64,000 bases of DNA, taken from Picrophilus oshimae DSM 9789 (lineage in GTDB: Archaea; Thermoplasmatota; Thermoplasmata; Thermoplasmatales; Thermoplasmataceae). This document shows, in pieces, positions 36,636 through 44,940 of the stretch (positions are counted from its first letter, which is position 1; the number at the start of each line of letters is the position of its first letter). The stretch is taken from positions 186,001-250,000 of the forward strand of contig NZ_FWYE01000002.1 of the NCBI RefSeq assembly GCF_900176435.1, in the 5' to 3' direction. The position numbers and the translations under genes were made by a program. The notes under the pieces were generated by a model that made no database searches, was not told the origin of the DNA, and saw only the letters and a list, made by a program, of their open reading frames with translations.

Positions 36636-37364
36636 GTGGATGCATTGAATTTGGAATATACAATATTAAAATATTGCGATCTTGACCCCTCAGAGGAGGA
36701 TAGAATACTAAAAGGGCTTGACCCAAAGGGCAATGACATAGTTATAGCCGTTCAAAGATATAAAATCCTTGATATGGTTCAAAATATAGTATTCAAGATG
36801 GCATTCTCAATTAAATCAAAATACATAAAGGGCTGCGTTTACTGTGTACCTAATAAATATAATATAAAAAATAATATAAAAGAGGGCGATCTCATCAATG
36901 AGCTTTCAAGGATTACAAGGTCAGGCGTTAATATAAGATACGTTTTCATTGACAGATATGTAAAGACAAGGCATCATATATTTGGAGATTTAAAGAGCAT
37001 ATTATTAAATGGAAACATAGGAAAGTATCTAATTGTTGGAATATCCGGTGTTGCTGTTAACGAGGGCGTTCTCCTTTTAACTGATCCATACCTTGGAAAG
37101 ATATATTCAATTATACCTGCAATTGAGCTTTCAATTATATACAATTTTTTGCTTAACAATTTTATTACCTTCCGCGGAGGTTTCTCAAGAATACTTATAA
37201 GGCTTGGCAAGTACAATGTTTTTAATCTAATTGGTTTTGGAGTTAATTCATTGATATACTATTTTCTTGTCTCAAGAAACATAAATATATATGCTTCCGA
37301 TTTTATTGGTATAATAATAGCGTTCATAATAACATACACCACAGCAGCAACGCTGGTATGGTAA
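36636..37364 (+). CDS. GtrA-like membrane protein with an N-terminal soluble domain
   Basis: 242 aa. The C-terminal half (about 125-240) holds four hydrophobic segments and G-K-Y-L-I-V-G-I-S-G-V-A-V-N near 129-142, with N-F-L-L-N-N-F-I-T-F near 171-180, the GtrA pattern linked to polyprenyl-linked sugar translocation. The first 120 residues are soluble, with D-L-D-P-S-E-E-D and C-V-Y-C-V, and I do not recognise them. GTG start at 36636 is the only one that gives the full frame. Seven-base overlap with the next gene, a membrane glycosyltransferase, suggests a joint glycolipid or glycan role. Confidence 0.75.
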   Translation: MDALNLEYTILKYCDLDPSEEDRILKGLDPKGNDIVIAVQRYKILDMVQNIVFKMAFSIKSKYIKGCVYCVPNKYNIKNNIKEGDLINELSRITRSGVNIRYVFIDRYVKTRHHIFGDLKSILLNGNIGKYLIVGISGVAVNEGVLLLTDPYLGKIYSIIPAIELSIIYNFLLNNFITFRGGFSRILIRLGKYNVFNLIGFGVNSLIYYFLVSRNINIYASDFIGIIIAFIITYTTAATLVW

Positions 37365-39190
37365 ATATGTCTCCAAATGAGAGGATTACAGTCAATGAGA
37401 TTTCGATCCTGTTCTTTATAATTCCATTAATACTGTTTGGTTTCTTTGGCTACCTTAACATATATGCAATAATACTTGAAAGCCTTTCAATTATACTATC
37501 ATTTATCTTTTTGTTTATATCAAATATAAATATTGAAACAAAAAAGATAAACTATGAGGAAATCTTTATAATAACAGGTTTTATAATGGTTTTTGCAACA
37601 ATAACGTTTTTGCCACTTTATATTTATTATAAGATAATTATCTTAACAGGAATCTCCGCATTCTTTATCTACATGATATATAAATTTAGGAATAACAGCA
37701 TATATTCAGGATTTGAAAGATTAAGGAATCCTGTATTAATATATACAATAATAACCCTGGTAACATTTTCAGGCATTATATTAGCAAATATATTTATAAA
37801 ATATGGTATAGGCGACGAATACATAATAGATTCATATGCATCAATGAAATTCCTGTCTGGTAAAAATCCATATATACCTGAAAACATGTCCGGTTTATTT
37901 TCATACTTTAGCAATTTTAACCTTGATTATTCAACACCGATAATGACAGGTGGCTACGTGCATATAATGGATTACCCTGCACTGGCCTTTATTGTTTACC
38001 TGCCATATAAATACATTGGAAGATTCTCATATACAATAATATCCGGACTTTCAATAATACCTTTTATATTAATATATAAAAGCATTGAAAATAAAAAACT
38101 TGCACTTTTTGCCATGATGTCGCTTTTAATAAACATACCATTCCTCTATGTTTCATATGCAGCTTTGATAGGCATACTATGGGCATCCATGCTAATGATT
38201 TCATATTATTATATTAACAAAAATATAGGCCTTTCAGGGATATTCTTCGGCCTTGCAGTTTCAGCGAAGCAGTTCCCTGCCATAATATTTCCATTCATGC
38301 TTTACATGATTTACAGGGAGAGTGGACTTAAGGCTGCAGCCAAATGGGTATCATTTATAATAATGGTCTTCCTGTTAATAAACGGCTATTTTATATATCT
38401 CTCGCCGGTACATTACATAAAGGCCGTGCTGGCACCCGAAATACTTGATATATACGGCATAGGTTATGGCATATCACAGATATCATTTCTTGGATATGCA
38501 TACATACCAAAACTGTTCTTTTCAATTGCATTCTTTGGATCAATTATATTATTTCTTATTTTGTATATAATGAGATATGATGAGTTTAAATATGCACTTT
38601 TTGTTTTTCCGGTACTGATTATGTTCTTTAACTACCGTGTGCTCTTACAGTATTTTACATACTGGCCAATAATATCAATAATTGGTCTTGAGTCTGTTCC
38701 ATACGCAAGGAAAATAAGAATAGATTTAAAGACCGTTAAAAGGGTATCAACATATGCATTTTCAATACTTTTGGTTTTAATAATTGTATTTATCCCTGTA
38801 AATATACTGCACGAAAACACCGTGCATTTTGATTCGCTATCTTTGGAACGGGGGGATAACTCAACATTTATATATGTTACTGTAACATATACCGGAAAGG
38901 TTCCAACGGAGATTCTATTTAGAGGTATAATAAATCAGACAAATTACAATGGGATAATATTTAACGAGAATAAGACCATTGTGTATCCAGGTGAGACAGT
39001 AACAATAAAATTGATGCCGGTGCGTGGTGAAAAAATTCCATCAAATTTTGTTGTAAGAATGGTTGCGTACTATAAAAACAATCTTGGATATTCAAACTAC
39101 ATGGTAAAAAATAACAAGGTTTACAGGATCAGTGATCTTTTATATATTCCTCCGCAAAATAAGTTATCACTAAATCCGATCCAGCCCTGA
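37358..39190 (+). CDS. Polytopic GT-C-type glycosyltransferase-like protein
   Basis: 610 aa with about 10-12 transmembrane segments and a C-terminal beta-rich extracytoplasmic domain (about 490-610). G-D-E-Y near 151-154 followed by S-G-K-N-P-Y is typical of lipid-linked-sugar GT-C enzymes (GT87/DUF2029-like). It starts at ATG 37358 inside the GtrA-like gene and was probably acquired with it as an operon. The coding 3' end overlaps hemB by 62 bp. Sugar donor and acceptor unknown. Confidence 0.7.
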   Translation: MVNMSPNERITVNEISILFFIIPLILFGFFGYLNIYAIILESLSIILSFIFLFISNINIETKKINYEEIFIITGFIMVFATITFLPLYIYYKIIILTGISAFFIYMIYKFRNNSIYSGFERLRNPVLIYTIITLVTFSGIILANIFIKYGIGDEYIIDSYASMKFLSGKNPYIPENMSGLFSYFSNFNLDYSTPIMTGGYVHIMDYPALAFIVYLPYKYIGRFSYTIISGLSIIPFILIYKSIENKKLALFAMMSLLINIPFLYVSYAALIGILWASMLMISYYYINKNIGLSGIFFGLAVSAKQFPAIIFPFMLYMIYRESGLKAAAKWVSFIIMVFLLINGYFIYLSPVHYIKAVLAPEILDIYGIGYGISQISFLGYAYIPKLFFSIAFFGSIILFLILYIMRYDEFKYALFVFPVLIMFFNYRVLLQYFTYWPIISIIGLESVPYARKIRIDLKTVKRVSTYAFSILLVLIIVFIPVNILHENTVHFDSLSLERGDNSTFIYVTVTYTGKVPTEILFRGIINQTNYNGIIFNENKTIVYPGETVTIKLMPVRGEKIPSNFVVRMVAYYKNNLGYSNYMVKNNKVYRISDLLYIPPQNKLSLNPIQP

Positions 39191-40088
39191 ACAGTGAAGT
39201 TAGTGCCTCGTCCCTTGCATCAGCATTCAAAAGACCTGATTTTATTGCATTTTTTATCATTGAGTATTCACCGCTTACACTGTATGTTGCAACCGGCATT
39301 TTATATATGGATTTTACCCTGTTTATTATATCAAGATAGAATAACCCTGGTTTTACCATAACAATATCTGCACCCTCCTTTACATCAAGATCGACCTCCC
39401 TGATGGCCTCGTTTCCATTGTGATAATCCATCTGGTATGATTTTCTGTCCCCAAACTGTGGTGTCGAATCTGCAGCATCCCTGAATGGACCGTAGAGATT
39501 TGATGCAAACTTTGCACTGTATGCCATTATAATTGTGTTTTTATAATCGTTTTTATCCAGTATCTCCCTTATGGCCTTTACCTGGCCGTCCATCATGCCG
39601 CTTGGTGCTATTATATCAACACCGGCATCCGCATAGCTAAGAGCCTCCTTTTGATAAATATATAACGTCGCATCGTTATCTATATAATTATCCTTTATTA
39701 TTCCACAGTGGCCTGTATCTGTGTATTCACAAAGGCAAAGATCAGCTATGACATTTAATCTTGTATTATCCTTTGCTATTCTAATGGCCCTCTGTATTAT
39801 TCCATTCCTGTCATATGATGATGAACCGGTTGAATCCTTATGGGCCGGTATTCCGAACAGTATAACGTTTTTTACACCGATTTCCTCAAGATATTTTATA
39901 TAATCCTCATATGAATCCAGTGAGTATCTATAAATCCCTGGCATTGAATCTATTTCCCTTTTATCTTTTTCAGTTTCATCAACAAAAACAGGCATTATTA
40001 ATTTTTCAGTTCTTATAACAGTTTCCTTAAAAATGTCCCTTATATTTTCATTCAGCCTGTACCTTCTCATCCTTGTAACTGGAAACAT
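39129..40088 (-). CDS. hemB: Porphobilinogen synthase (HemB)
   Basis: 319-aa enzyme condensing two 5-aminolevulinate molecules. C-L-C-E-Y-T-D-T-G-H-C-G near 116-127 gives the Cys-rich zinc site of zinc-dependent forms. A-P-S-G-M-M-D-G near 160-167 and Y-S-A-K near 188-191 contain the first active Lys; M-V-K-P-G near 240-244 contains the second. It supplies heme for the cytochrome oxidase genes further along. ATG 40088 has a TATA-like upstream. 62 bp of the C-terminal coding sequence overlap the opposing GT-C gene. Confidence 0.94.
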   Translation of the reverse strand: MFPVTRMRRYRLNENIRDIFKETVIRTEKLIMPVFVDETEKDKREIDSMPGIYRYSLDSYEDYIKYLEEIGVKNVILFGIPAHKDSTGSSSYDRNGIIQRAIRIAKDNTRLNVIADLCLCEYTDTGHCGIIKDNYIDNDATLYIYQKEALSYADAGVDIIAPSGMMDGQVKAIREILDKNDYKNTIIMAYSAKFASNLYGPFRDAADSTPQFGDRKSYQMDYHNGNEAIREVDLDVKEGADIVMVKPGLFYLDIINRVKSIYKMPVATYSVSGEYSMIKNAIKSGLLNADARDEALTSLFRAGSDLVITYFAEEYIKDH

Positions 40089-40117
40089 AATTAATAATGC
40101 AAAATAGATAATTAAAT

Positions 40118-41572
40118 TTATCTTGTTTCAGATTTATTTACATCTGTAACCTTTGATGCCTCCTTAACGCCCAGCAATGGATTATCCTCGAACATCTCTG
40201 TTATATCCTCTACTGATTTTCCCCTTGTTACAGGCATTATCATAAAGAACGTTATAAATGCCATAACTGAAAGAACACCAAAGATGAGCATTGTGTATCC
40301 TATGCCTATTGTTTTATCCATGTATGGAAAGATCTCTATTATTGCAAAGTTTGATATCCAGTCAACAAAGGCTATTAATGATGCAAAGAGGCCACGGTAC
40401 CTTGTTGGGAAGTACTCACCCTGGATTATCCAGCCCGTTCCACCAACGCCAAAGGCAAAGAATATTATAAAGCCCGCAAAGCCAATTAATAGGCCTATGG
40501 AAAAGTGCATTAAATATAATATCGTGCCGATGAAGTCAAAGAAGGCCATACCTGCATAGCCCATCAATGCCAGTGATCTCCTTCCATGTGTATCTATTAA
40601 TCTAAAGCCAATGTAAGTTGCCAGAACGTTTATAATTGCAAGTATCGCAGATGCACCTATGGCATATACCGTTGAGTATATTCCAGATACGCTTGGAAAC
40701 AGGTGCAGCTTTGATATAATAACAGGCCCGTAATAAAACGGTACGTTTATACCTGTAATCTGCTGGAACATCATGAACAGCGCAACAATGACAAAGGCCC
40801 TTTTTATTCCTGCCGTTTCCTTTATTCTTGTTTCTGTTGCTCTGAGATAGCTGTATGTCCTTTTTATCTGCTCCATCGTTGCATCTATTCCAAATTTTTT
40901 CAATGCGTCAACTGCCTTGTCAAATTTTTCATGCAATATGAGCCACCTGGGTGACTCAGGCATGTAAAGTCTAAAGGCAAGGCCTATTAAAGACGGAATG
41001 GCCGCAACCCCTAGCAGGATTCTCCAGTCAACGGCATAGGCAAGACCCGGTGCAATGAAGAATACAAGCATGCCTATTAGATATGCACCAAGGATGCCTA
41101 TTGTTATCATCCACTGCTGAAGTATTGATAAACGGCCACGCTTTTCCTTTGGGGCATATTCTGCTATATATGCAGTTGCAATTGCAGAGTCAGCACCAAC
41201 GGCTATACCTATAAAGGTCCTTGATATTATCAGCATAATAATATCTATGCTTAAACCTGAGAGTATTGCACCTATTGAGTATATAAGTGCATCGGCTATT
41301 AGAAGATATTTTCTTCCGTATCTATCGGTGAGCACCGCCGCTATCAGTGCCCCAACGGCAGCACCAAGTGAGGCCCCTGAAACAAGGTACCCTGTTATAA
41401 ATGGATTTAAATGCGATGAATAAAATGGTATAAATTCAAGATCCGTACCAATGTTCGATGTATCATATCCAAATAGAAAGCCACCTATCGTTGCAAGTAC
41501 TGTCACAGACCAGTAAAACTTGCCTGTATTCTTGTTGTTAAGCTGATTTATTATAGGATCTATAGTATCCAT
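40118..41572 (-). CDS. MFS sugar porter family transporter
   Basis: 484 aa from ATG 41572 (M-D-T-I-D-P). The frame is open to 41632, but the extra 20 residues would overlap queC. Twelve hydrophobic segments. G-G-F-L-F-G-Y-D-T (helix 1), D-R-Y-G-R-K (motif A), P-E-S-P-R-W and a second R-L-I-D-T-H-G-R-R are sugar-porter marks. Likely a proton-coupled sugar importer, suitable for a heterotroph in acid. An AT-rich block with a TATA-like element fills the 46 bp before the start. Confidence 0.9.
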   Translation of the reverse strand: MDTIDPIINQLNNKNTGKFYWSVTVLATIGGFLFGYDTSNIGTDLEFIPFYSSHLNPFITGYLVSGASLGAAVGALIAAVLTDRYGRKYLLIADALIYSIGAILSGLSIDIIMLIISRTFIGIAVGADSAIATAYIAEYAPKEKRGRLSILQQWMITIGILGAYLIGMLVFFIAPGLAYAVDWRILLGVAAIPSLIGLAFRLYMPESPRWLILHEKFDKAVDALKKFGIDATMEQIKRTYSYLRATETRIKETAGIKRAFVIVALFMMFQQITGINVPFYYGPVIISKLHLFPSVSGIYSTVYAIGASAILAIINVLATYIGFRLIDTHGRRSLALMGYAGMAFFDFIGTILYLMHFSIGLLIGFAGFIIFFAFGVGGTGWIIQGEYFPTRYRGLFASLIAFVDWISNFAIIEIFPYMDKTIGIGYTMLIFGVLSVMAFITFFMIMPVTRGKSVEDITEMFEDNPLLGVKEASKVTDVNKSETR

Positions 41573-41618
41573 ATTTTCAAAAATGAAAACAAAATATTTA
41601 AAAATTTTTAAAAAACAA

Positions 41619-42338
41619 TTAAAATTTATCAAAATGTTTATTTTTTAGGTATGTTTTATAGAATTCTGGATAATCCTCATATTCTATGTCATCAAAATCA
41701 CCAGCCTCCATGAAGCCCTTTAATCTTAATAGGCATGAATCGCATTTTCCACAGGCCTTTTCCCTTCCATTATAGCATGACCATGTTAATTTATATGGAA
41801 CTTTTAATTTCCTTCCAAGTTTTACTATATCAGATTTTGTTAGATACTGTAGCGGCACATTTATCTTTATTCCATTCCTTAATCCAATGGATGTTCCAAG
41901 GGAAAGCGCCTCCTCCATTTTATTAAAATATTCAGGCCTGCAGTCAGGATAGCCAGAATAATCTATGGCGTTTGCACCAATAAATATTTCATTTGCATTT
42001 AATGTCTCGGCATAGGCCGCAGCTATGCTTAAAAATATTGTATTCCTTGCAGGTACATAAGTTACAGGTATATCATTACCTATGCTTTTTAAATCGTTCT
42101 CTGGAACATCGATGTTATCAGTTAACGCTGAATGCCCTATGGCTCTTAAATCAATTTTTATTATCTTTAAATTCAAATGATAGTAATCGCATATCTTTTT
42201 TGAGCTTTCAAGTTCCTTTTTATGCCTCTGACCATAATCAAAGGATAATGGAAAAACCTCATAGCCATTGCTTAGAGCGTATGCAAGAACCGTTGGCGAA
42301 TCCAGACCGCCTGATAAAAGGCAAACAGCCCTCGTCAT
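41619..42338 (-). CDS. queC: 7-cyano-7-deazaguanine synthase (QueC)
   Basis: 239-aa ATP-pyrophosphatase-type enzyme that makes preQ0, the precursor of archaeosine at tRNA G15. L-L-S-G-G-L-D-S-P-T near 7-16 is the PP-loop. The C-terminal zinc site C-Y-N-G-R-E-K-A-C-G-K-C-D-S-C provides four Cys (near 188-202). No queD, queE or tgt is in this window. Single gene with a short upstream gap. Confidence 0.94.
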   Translation of the reverse strand: MTRAVCLLSGGLDSPTVLAYALSNGYEVFPLSFDYGQRHKKELESSKKICDYYHLNLKIIKIDLRAIGHSALTDNIDVPENDLKSIGNDIPVTYVPARNTIFLSIAAAYAETLNANEIFIGANAIDYSGYPDCRPEYFNKMEEALSLGTSIGLRNGIKINVPLQYLTKSDIVKLGRKLKVPYKLTWSCYNGREKACGKCDSCLLRLKGFMEAGDFDDIEYEDYPEFYKTYLKNKHFDKF

Positions 42339-42371
42339 GCTAATGAATAAAAATATTGTATTTATTTATTT

Positions 42372-43241
42372 TTAAAATTTTACAAGAATTAACATTATGC
42401 CTATTAAAAGCATTAGCATGTACATATTTGAAAAATGAAATGCCTTTTTAAAGTCCTTTTTGTTGTAATTGTTTATCATTGGCCTGGCCACGTAGTATAT
42501 TAACAATGCATCCATTACCGCTGCCATTGGCATGTATAGCAGGCCAACGTGTATTTCCTTTATGAATAGCGGTAAAATTGAGTATATAACCAGTATCGAT
42601 GTGTTTACCATTATCCAGAATTCTGTTCTTTTTATGCCAACAACTGCCGGTAGCATTGGTATATTTGATTTTTTGTAATCATCAACGTTGTTTACTGATA
42701 AATTCCAGAAGTGCGTTGGTGTCCACATGAAGACAAGAAAGGCTATAAAAAGAGATGTTGCTGATACTGAACCTGTTATGGATGCCCAGCCAGCCAGTGC
42801 TGGAAAGCTCCCTGCTATACCGCCTATAACAATATTTAAGGATGTTCTTCTTTTCAATATTATTGTGTATAAAAGAACATAGCTTGCAAAGCCTCCAAGT
42901 ATAAAGGCGGATGTAACAGGATTTAATAAAATAAAACTTGTTACAAATGATAATAAGACCATGGCTGTGGCAATTATAAAGAACAATGATCTTGTATTTG
43001 CATTTAGTATCTGAGACCTTGATGATGTTCTTTTCATCTTTGGGTCTATATCCATATCATATATGTTATTAAATATGCTTGCAGACATGGATGCAAGTGT
43101 TCCAGCAAATATTAATATTAAAAGGTCGTAGATATGATTGGTGCTGCCTGGAACTGCCAGAAAGGCGGCTATGGCAACGATATCGATTAAAATCGTTATT
43201 TCAAGCTTTGTTATCTTCATTATCTGTGATGCCATGGACAT
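42372..43241 (-). CDS. ctaB: Protoheme IX farnesyltransferase (CtaB/Cox10)
   Basis: 289-aa UbiA-family prenyltransferase that makes heme O from heme B for the terminal oxidase. N-N-I-Y-D-M-D-I-D-P-K-M-K-R-T near 62-76 is the Asp-rich prenyl-diphosphate site; a second motif N-V-D-D-Y-K-K-S-N-I-P-M near 178-189 completes it. About eight to nine membrane helices. SD GGTGAT lies upstream of ATG 43241. It is the last gene of the oxidase operon, next to subunit II. Confidence 0.9.
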   Translation of the reverse strand: MSMASQIMKITKLEITILIDIVAIAAFLAVPGSTNHIYDLLILIFAGTLASMSASIFNNIYDMDIDPKMKRTSSRSQILNANTRSLFFIIATAMVLLSFVTSFILLNPVTSAFILGGFASYVLLYTIILKRRTSLNIVIGGIAGSFPALAGWASITGSVSATSLFIAFLVFMWTPTHFWNLSVNNVDDYKKSNIPMLPAVVGIKRTEFWIMVNTSILVIYSILPLFIKEIHVGLLYMPMAAVMDALLIYYVARPMINNYNKKDFKKAFHFSNMYMLMLLIGIMLILVKF

Positions 43242-43282
43242 TGTAAATCACCTAAGATTTTTATATAAAAATAAAAAATTAT

Positions 43283-44101
43283 TTAATCACCGGCAGATGG
43301 CGGTGTGGGTGTTATTCCACCGTCGTATCTGTTGCCACCATATGACTGGCATATGCCAAAGAAATCAAATGTCTGGTTCATCTCACCAGGCTTCTGCTTT
43401 GATTCCCACTGCTCCCACTGCTTTAATGGTATTACTGCAACAGGGCCCCTCATGTGTGCATGGCCGAGACCGCAGAGCTCAACGCACTCAAAGTAGTAAA
43501 GACCGGGCGTTGTTATATTGGTCCATATGAAATTATAATGACCTGGGAATGCATCGACCTTTGTTACATTAATTAGATAGAACGAATGCATGACATCAAC
43601 ACTGGTAACATTGAACTGTATTGGCGTATCTGCTGGAAGCACTGCGAAGTGCCTTGTTGATGAACCATTTGGATATATAAATATCCACTGCCACTGGTAG
43701 CCTATGACATCTATATACATGTAATGATGGTTATCTGTCGGTGCGCTTGGAGCTGCTCCGGCAACCCTGACGCCGTATGCCGGTGGCAGATCGTAGACCA
43801 TTAATGATAGCAGGATTAATACAACAAAGAGCACAAACACCTTAAACAGTGTTTTATTGCCGCGCTCTATTGCCTCTATTCTGCCAGGCCTCATATCATC
43901 CTCATGTTCCTCTGGTTTTTTCTTTATATGATCCCAGTTCCTTATGAATACATAGATGTACCAGAAGGCAAAGCCTGCGCCTATGACAATTCCGGGCAGT
44001 ATATATGCCAGGAATATTGATGTGATTAAATCACCGCTTATTGATCCCTTTGGTATTAGGTGATATACATCCGGGGTTATACCTAATATTAAACCACTCA
44101 T
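43283..44101 (-). CDS. coxB: Cytochrome c oxidase subunit II (CuA-containing)
   Basis: 272 aa. Two N-terminal membrane helices (about 24-52 and 85-105) and a C-terminal cupredoxin domain. Y-Q-W-Q-W (135-139) is the electron-entry aromatic patch. The CuA ligands are H172 and C206-x3-C210-x3-H214-x2-M217. An N-terminal D/E-rich loop lies between the helices. It receives electrons from a small donor, probably sulfocyanin encoded just upstream, and passes them to subunit I. SD GAGGTGA precedes ATG 44101. Confidence 0.93.
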   Translation of the reverse strand: MSGLILGITPDVYHLIPKGSISGDLITSIFLAYILPGIVIGAGFAFWYIYVFIRNWDHIKKKPEEHEDDMRPGRIEAIERGNKTLFKVFVLFVVLILLSLMVYDLPPAYGVRVAGAAPSAPTDNHHYMYIDVIGYQWQWIFIYPNGSSTRHFAVLPADTPIQFNVTSVDVMHSFYLINVTKVDAFPGHYNFIWTNITTPGLYYFECVELCGLGHAHMRGPVAVIPLKQWEQWESKQKPGEMNQTFDFFGICQSYGGNRYDGGITPTPPSAGD

Positions 44102-44110
44102 TTTTTCACC

Positions 44111-44722
44111 TCATTTTATTGTATAATATGGCTTTGTTATTGATGAGCTGACTATTACATATATGTACATACCTGCCTCAGCGTGTGTTGTTAATCCACA
44201 GACAAGCCAGTATTTACCTGGTTCCGTATTGTTCCACCATATTGACCTTGAATGTGCGGTATTTCCATACCATATAGGTAAAACAACTCCTGTGCTGTTT
44301 ATAACCTTCTGCACATGAACACTTGTATGGGCCCATATTGGACCACGCGCCCACTGTGATGGATATGGTAACTCTATTTTAAGTGTGTGCGGCTTAACCT
44401 CATAATCTGTTAATGTTAGCTTTACGTTTATGTGCGCCGGCAGATATATTGTCATGGCACCATATGATGTTCCATTAAAGTTAAATGGGTATGCATTTGA
44501 ATGGCCATTGCCAACGCCCCAGTTGCATAAATGTATATATGCGGTTGGAACAGAGCTGTTTTTATTATAGGCTATGTAACCATTTGAAACCTTCTGGCCA
44601 TCGGACATAACGGTATTCATCGGGTGATATAATGCAACTGTAAGTGCAAATGCCGCTATCAATACTATGGCGACAATCAGTACTGCTATTGCAGCCTTTT
44701 TTACATTGCTTATGAGAACCAC
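44111..44722 (-). CDS. Sulfocyanin-like blue copper protein
   Basis: N-terminal membrane anchor (about residues 37-58 of the longest frame) and a cupredoxin domain. Copper ligands: H140, C203, H208 and M213 (C-G-L-T-T-H-A-E-A-G-M), numbered from the longest frame. Sulfocyanin is the usual electron carrier of archaeal aa3-type oxidases. The start is uncertain. The longest frame begins at ATG 44806 within the upstream gene; the GTG at 44722 abuts the SD block GGGGAG; an ATA at 44713 lies at SD distance and would give M-S-N-V-K-K before the anchor. I give the GTG as a conservative limit. Confidence 0.85.
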   Translation of the reverse strand: MVLISNVKKAAIAVLIVAIVLIAAFALTVALYHPMNTVMSDGQKVSNGYIAYNKNSSVPTAYIHLCNWGVGNGHSNAYPFNFNGTSYGAMTIYLPAHINVKLTLTDYEVKPHTLKIELPYPSQWARGPIWAHTSVHVQKVINSTGVVLPIWYGNTAHSRSIWWNNTEPGKYWLVCGLTTHAEAGMYIYVIVSSSITKPYYTIK

Positions 44723-44931
44723 CTCCCCATAAAGACGTTCATGAAGAGCCAGAGCGAGAACCATATTGCTATGATTATAATTGCCATGGCATATGGATTC
44801 TTCCATATGCCAATTTCTCTGTACTCTATGTCATCCTCGTCAAGATATTCGTCTATGTTCTCCTCGACGTATTTTACATTCTCTATCTTTTTATTTACAT
44901 TCTCAACATTCATATTGTTATTCTCTGTCAT
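44710..44931 (-). CDS. Small acidic membrane protein of the oxidase operon
   Basis: 73 aa with an acidic N-terminal part (E-N-I-D-E-Y-L-D-E-D-D), one membrane segment at about 48-66 and a short polar end (F-M-G-R-W-F-S). It lies between the fused subunit I/III and sulfocyanin, overlapping the latter's frame. SD GAGGTGAT stands before ATG 44931. It is probably a small structural subunit of the oxidase, comparable in place to small Sox subunits; family not recognised. Confidence 0.75.
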   Translation of the reverse strand: MTENNNMNVENVNKKIENVKYVEENIDEYLDEDDIEYREIGIWKNPYAMAIIIIAIWFSLWLFMNVFMGRWFS

Positions 44932-44940
44932 TTTATCACC

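Noticed and set aside
41573-41632. Longer N-terminus for the sugar porter
   Set aside because: It would overlap queC and add hydrophobic, low-complexity residues that the family does not have; ATG 41572 gives the expected beginning.
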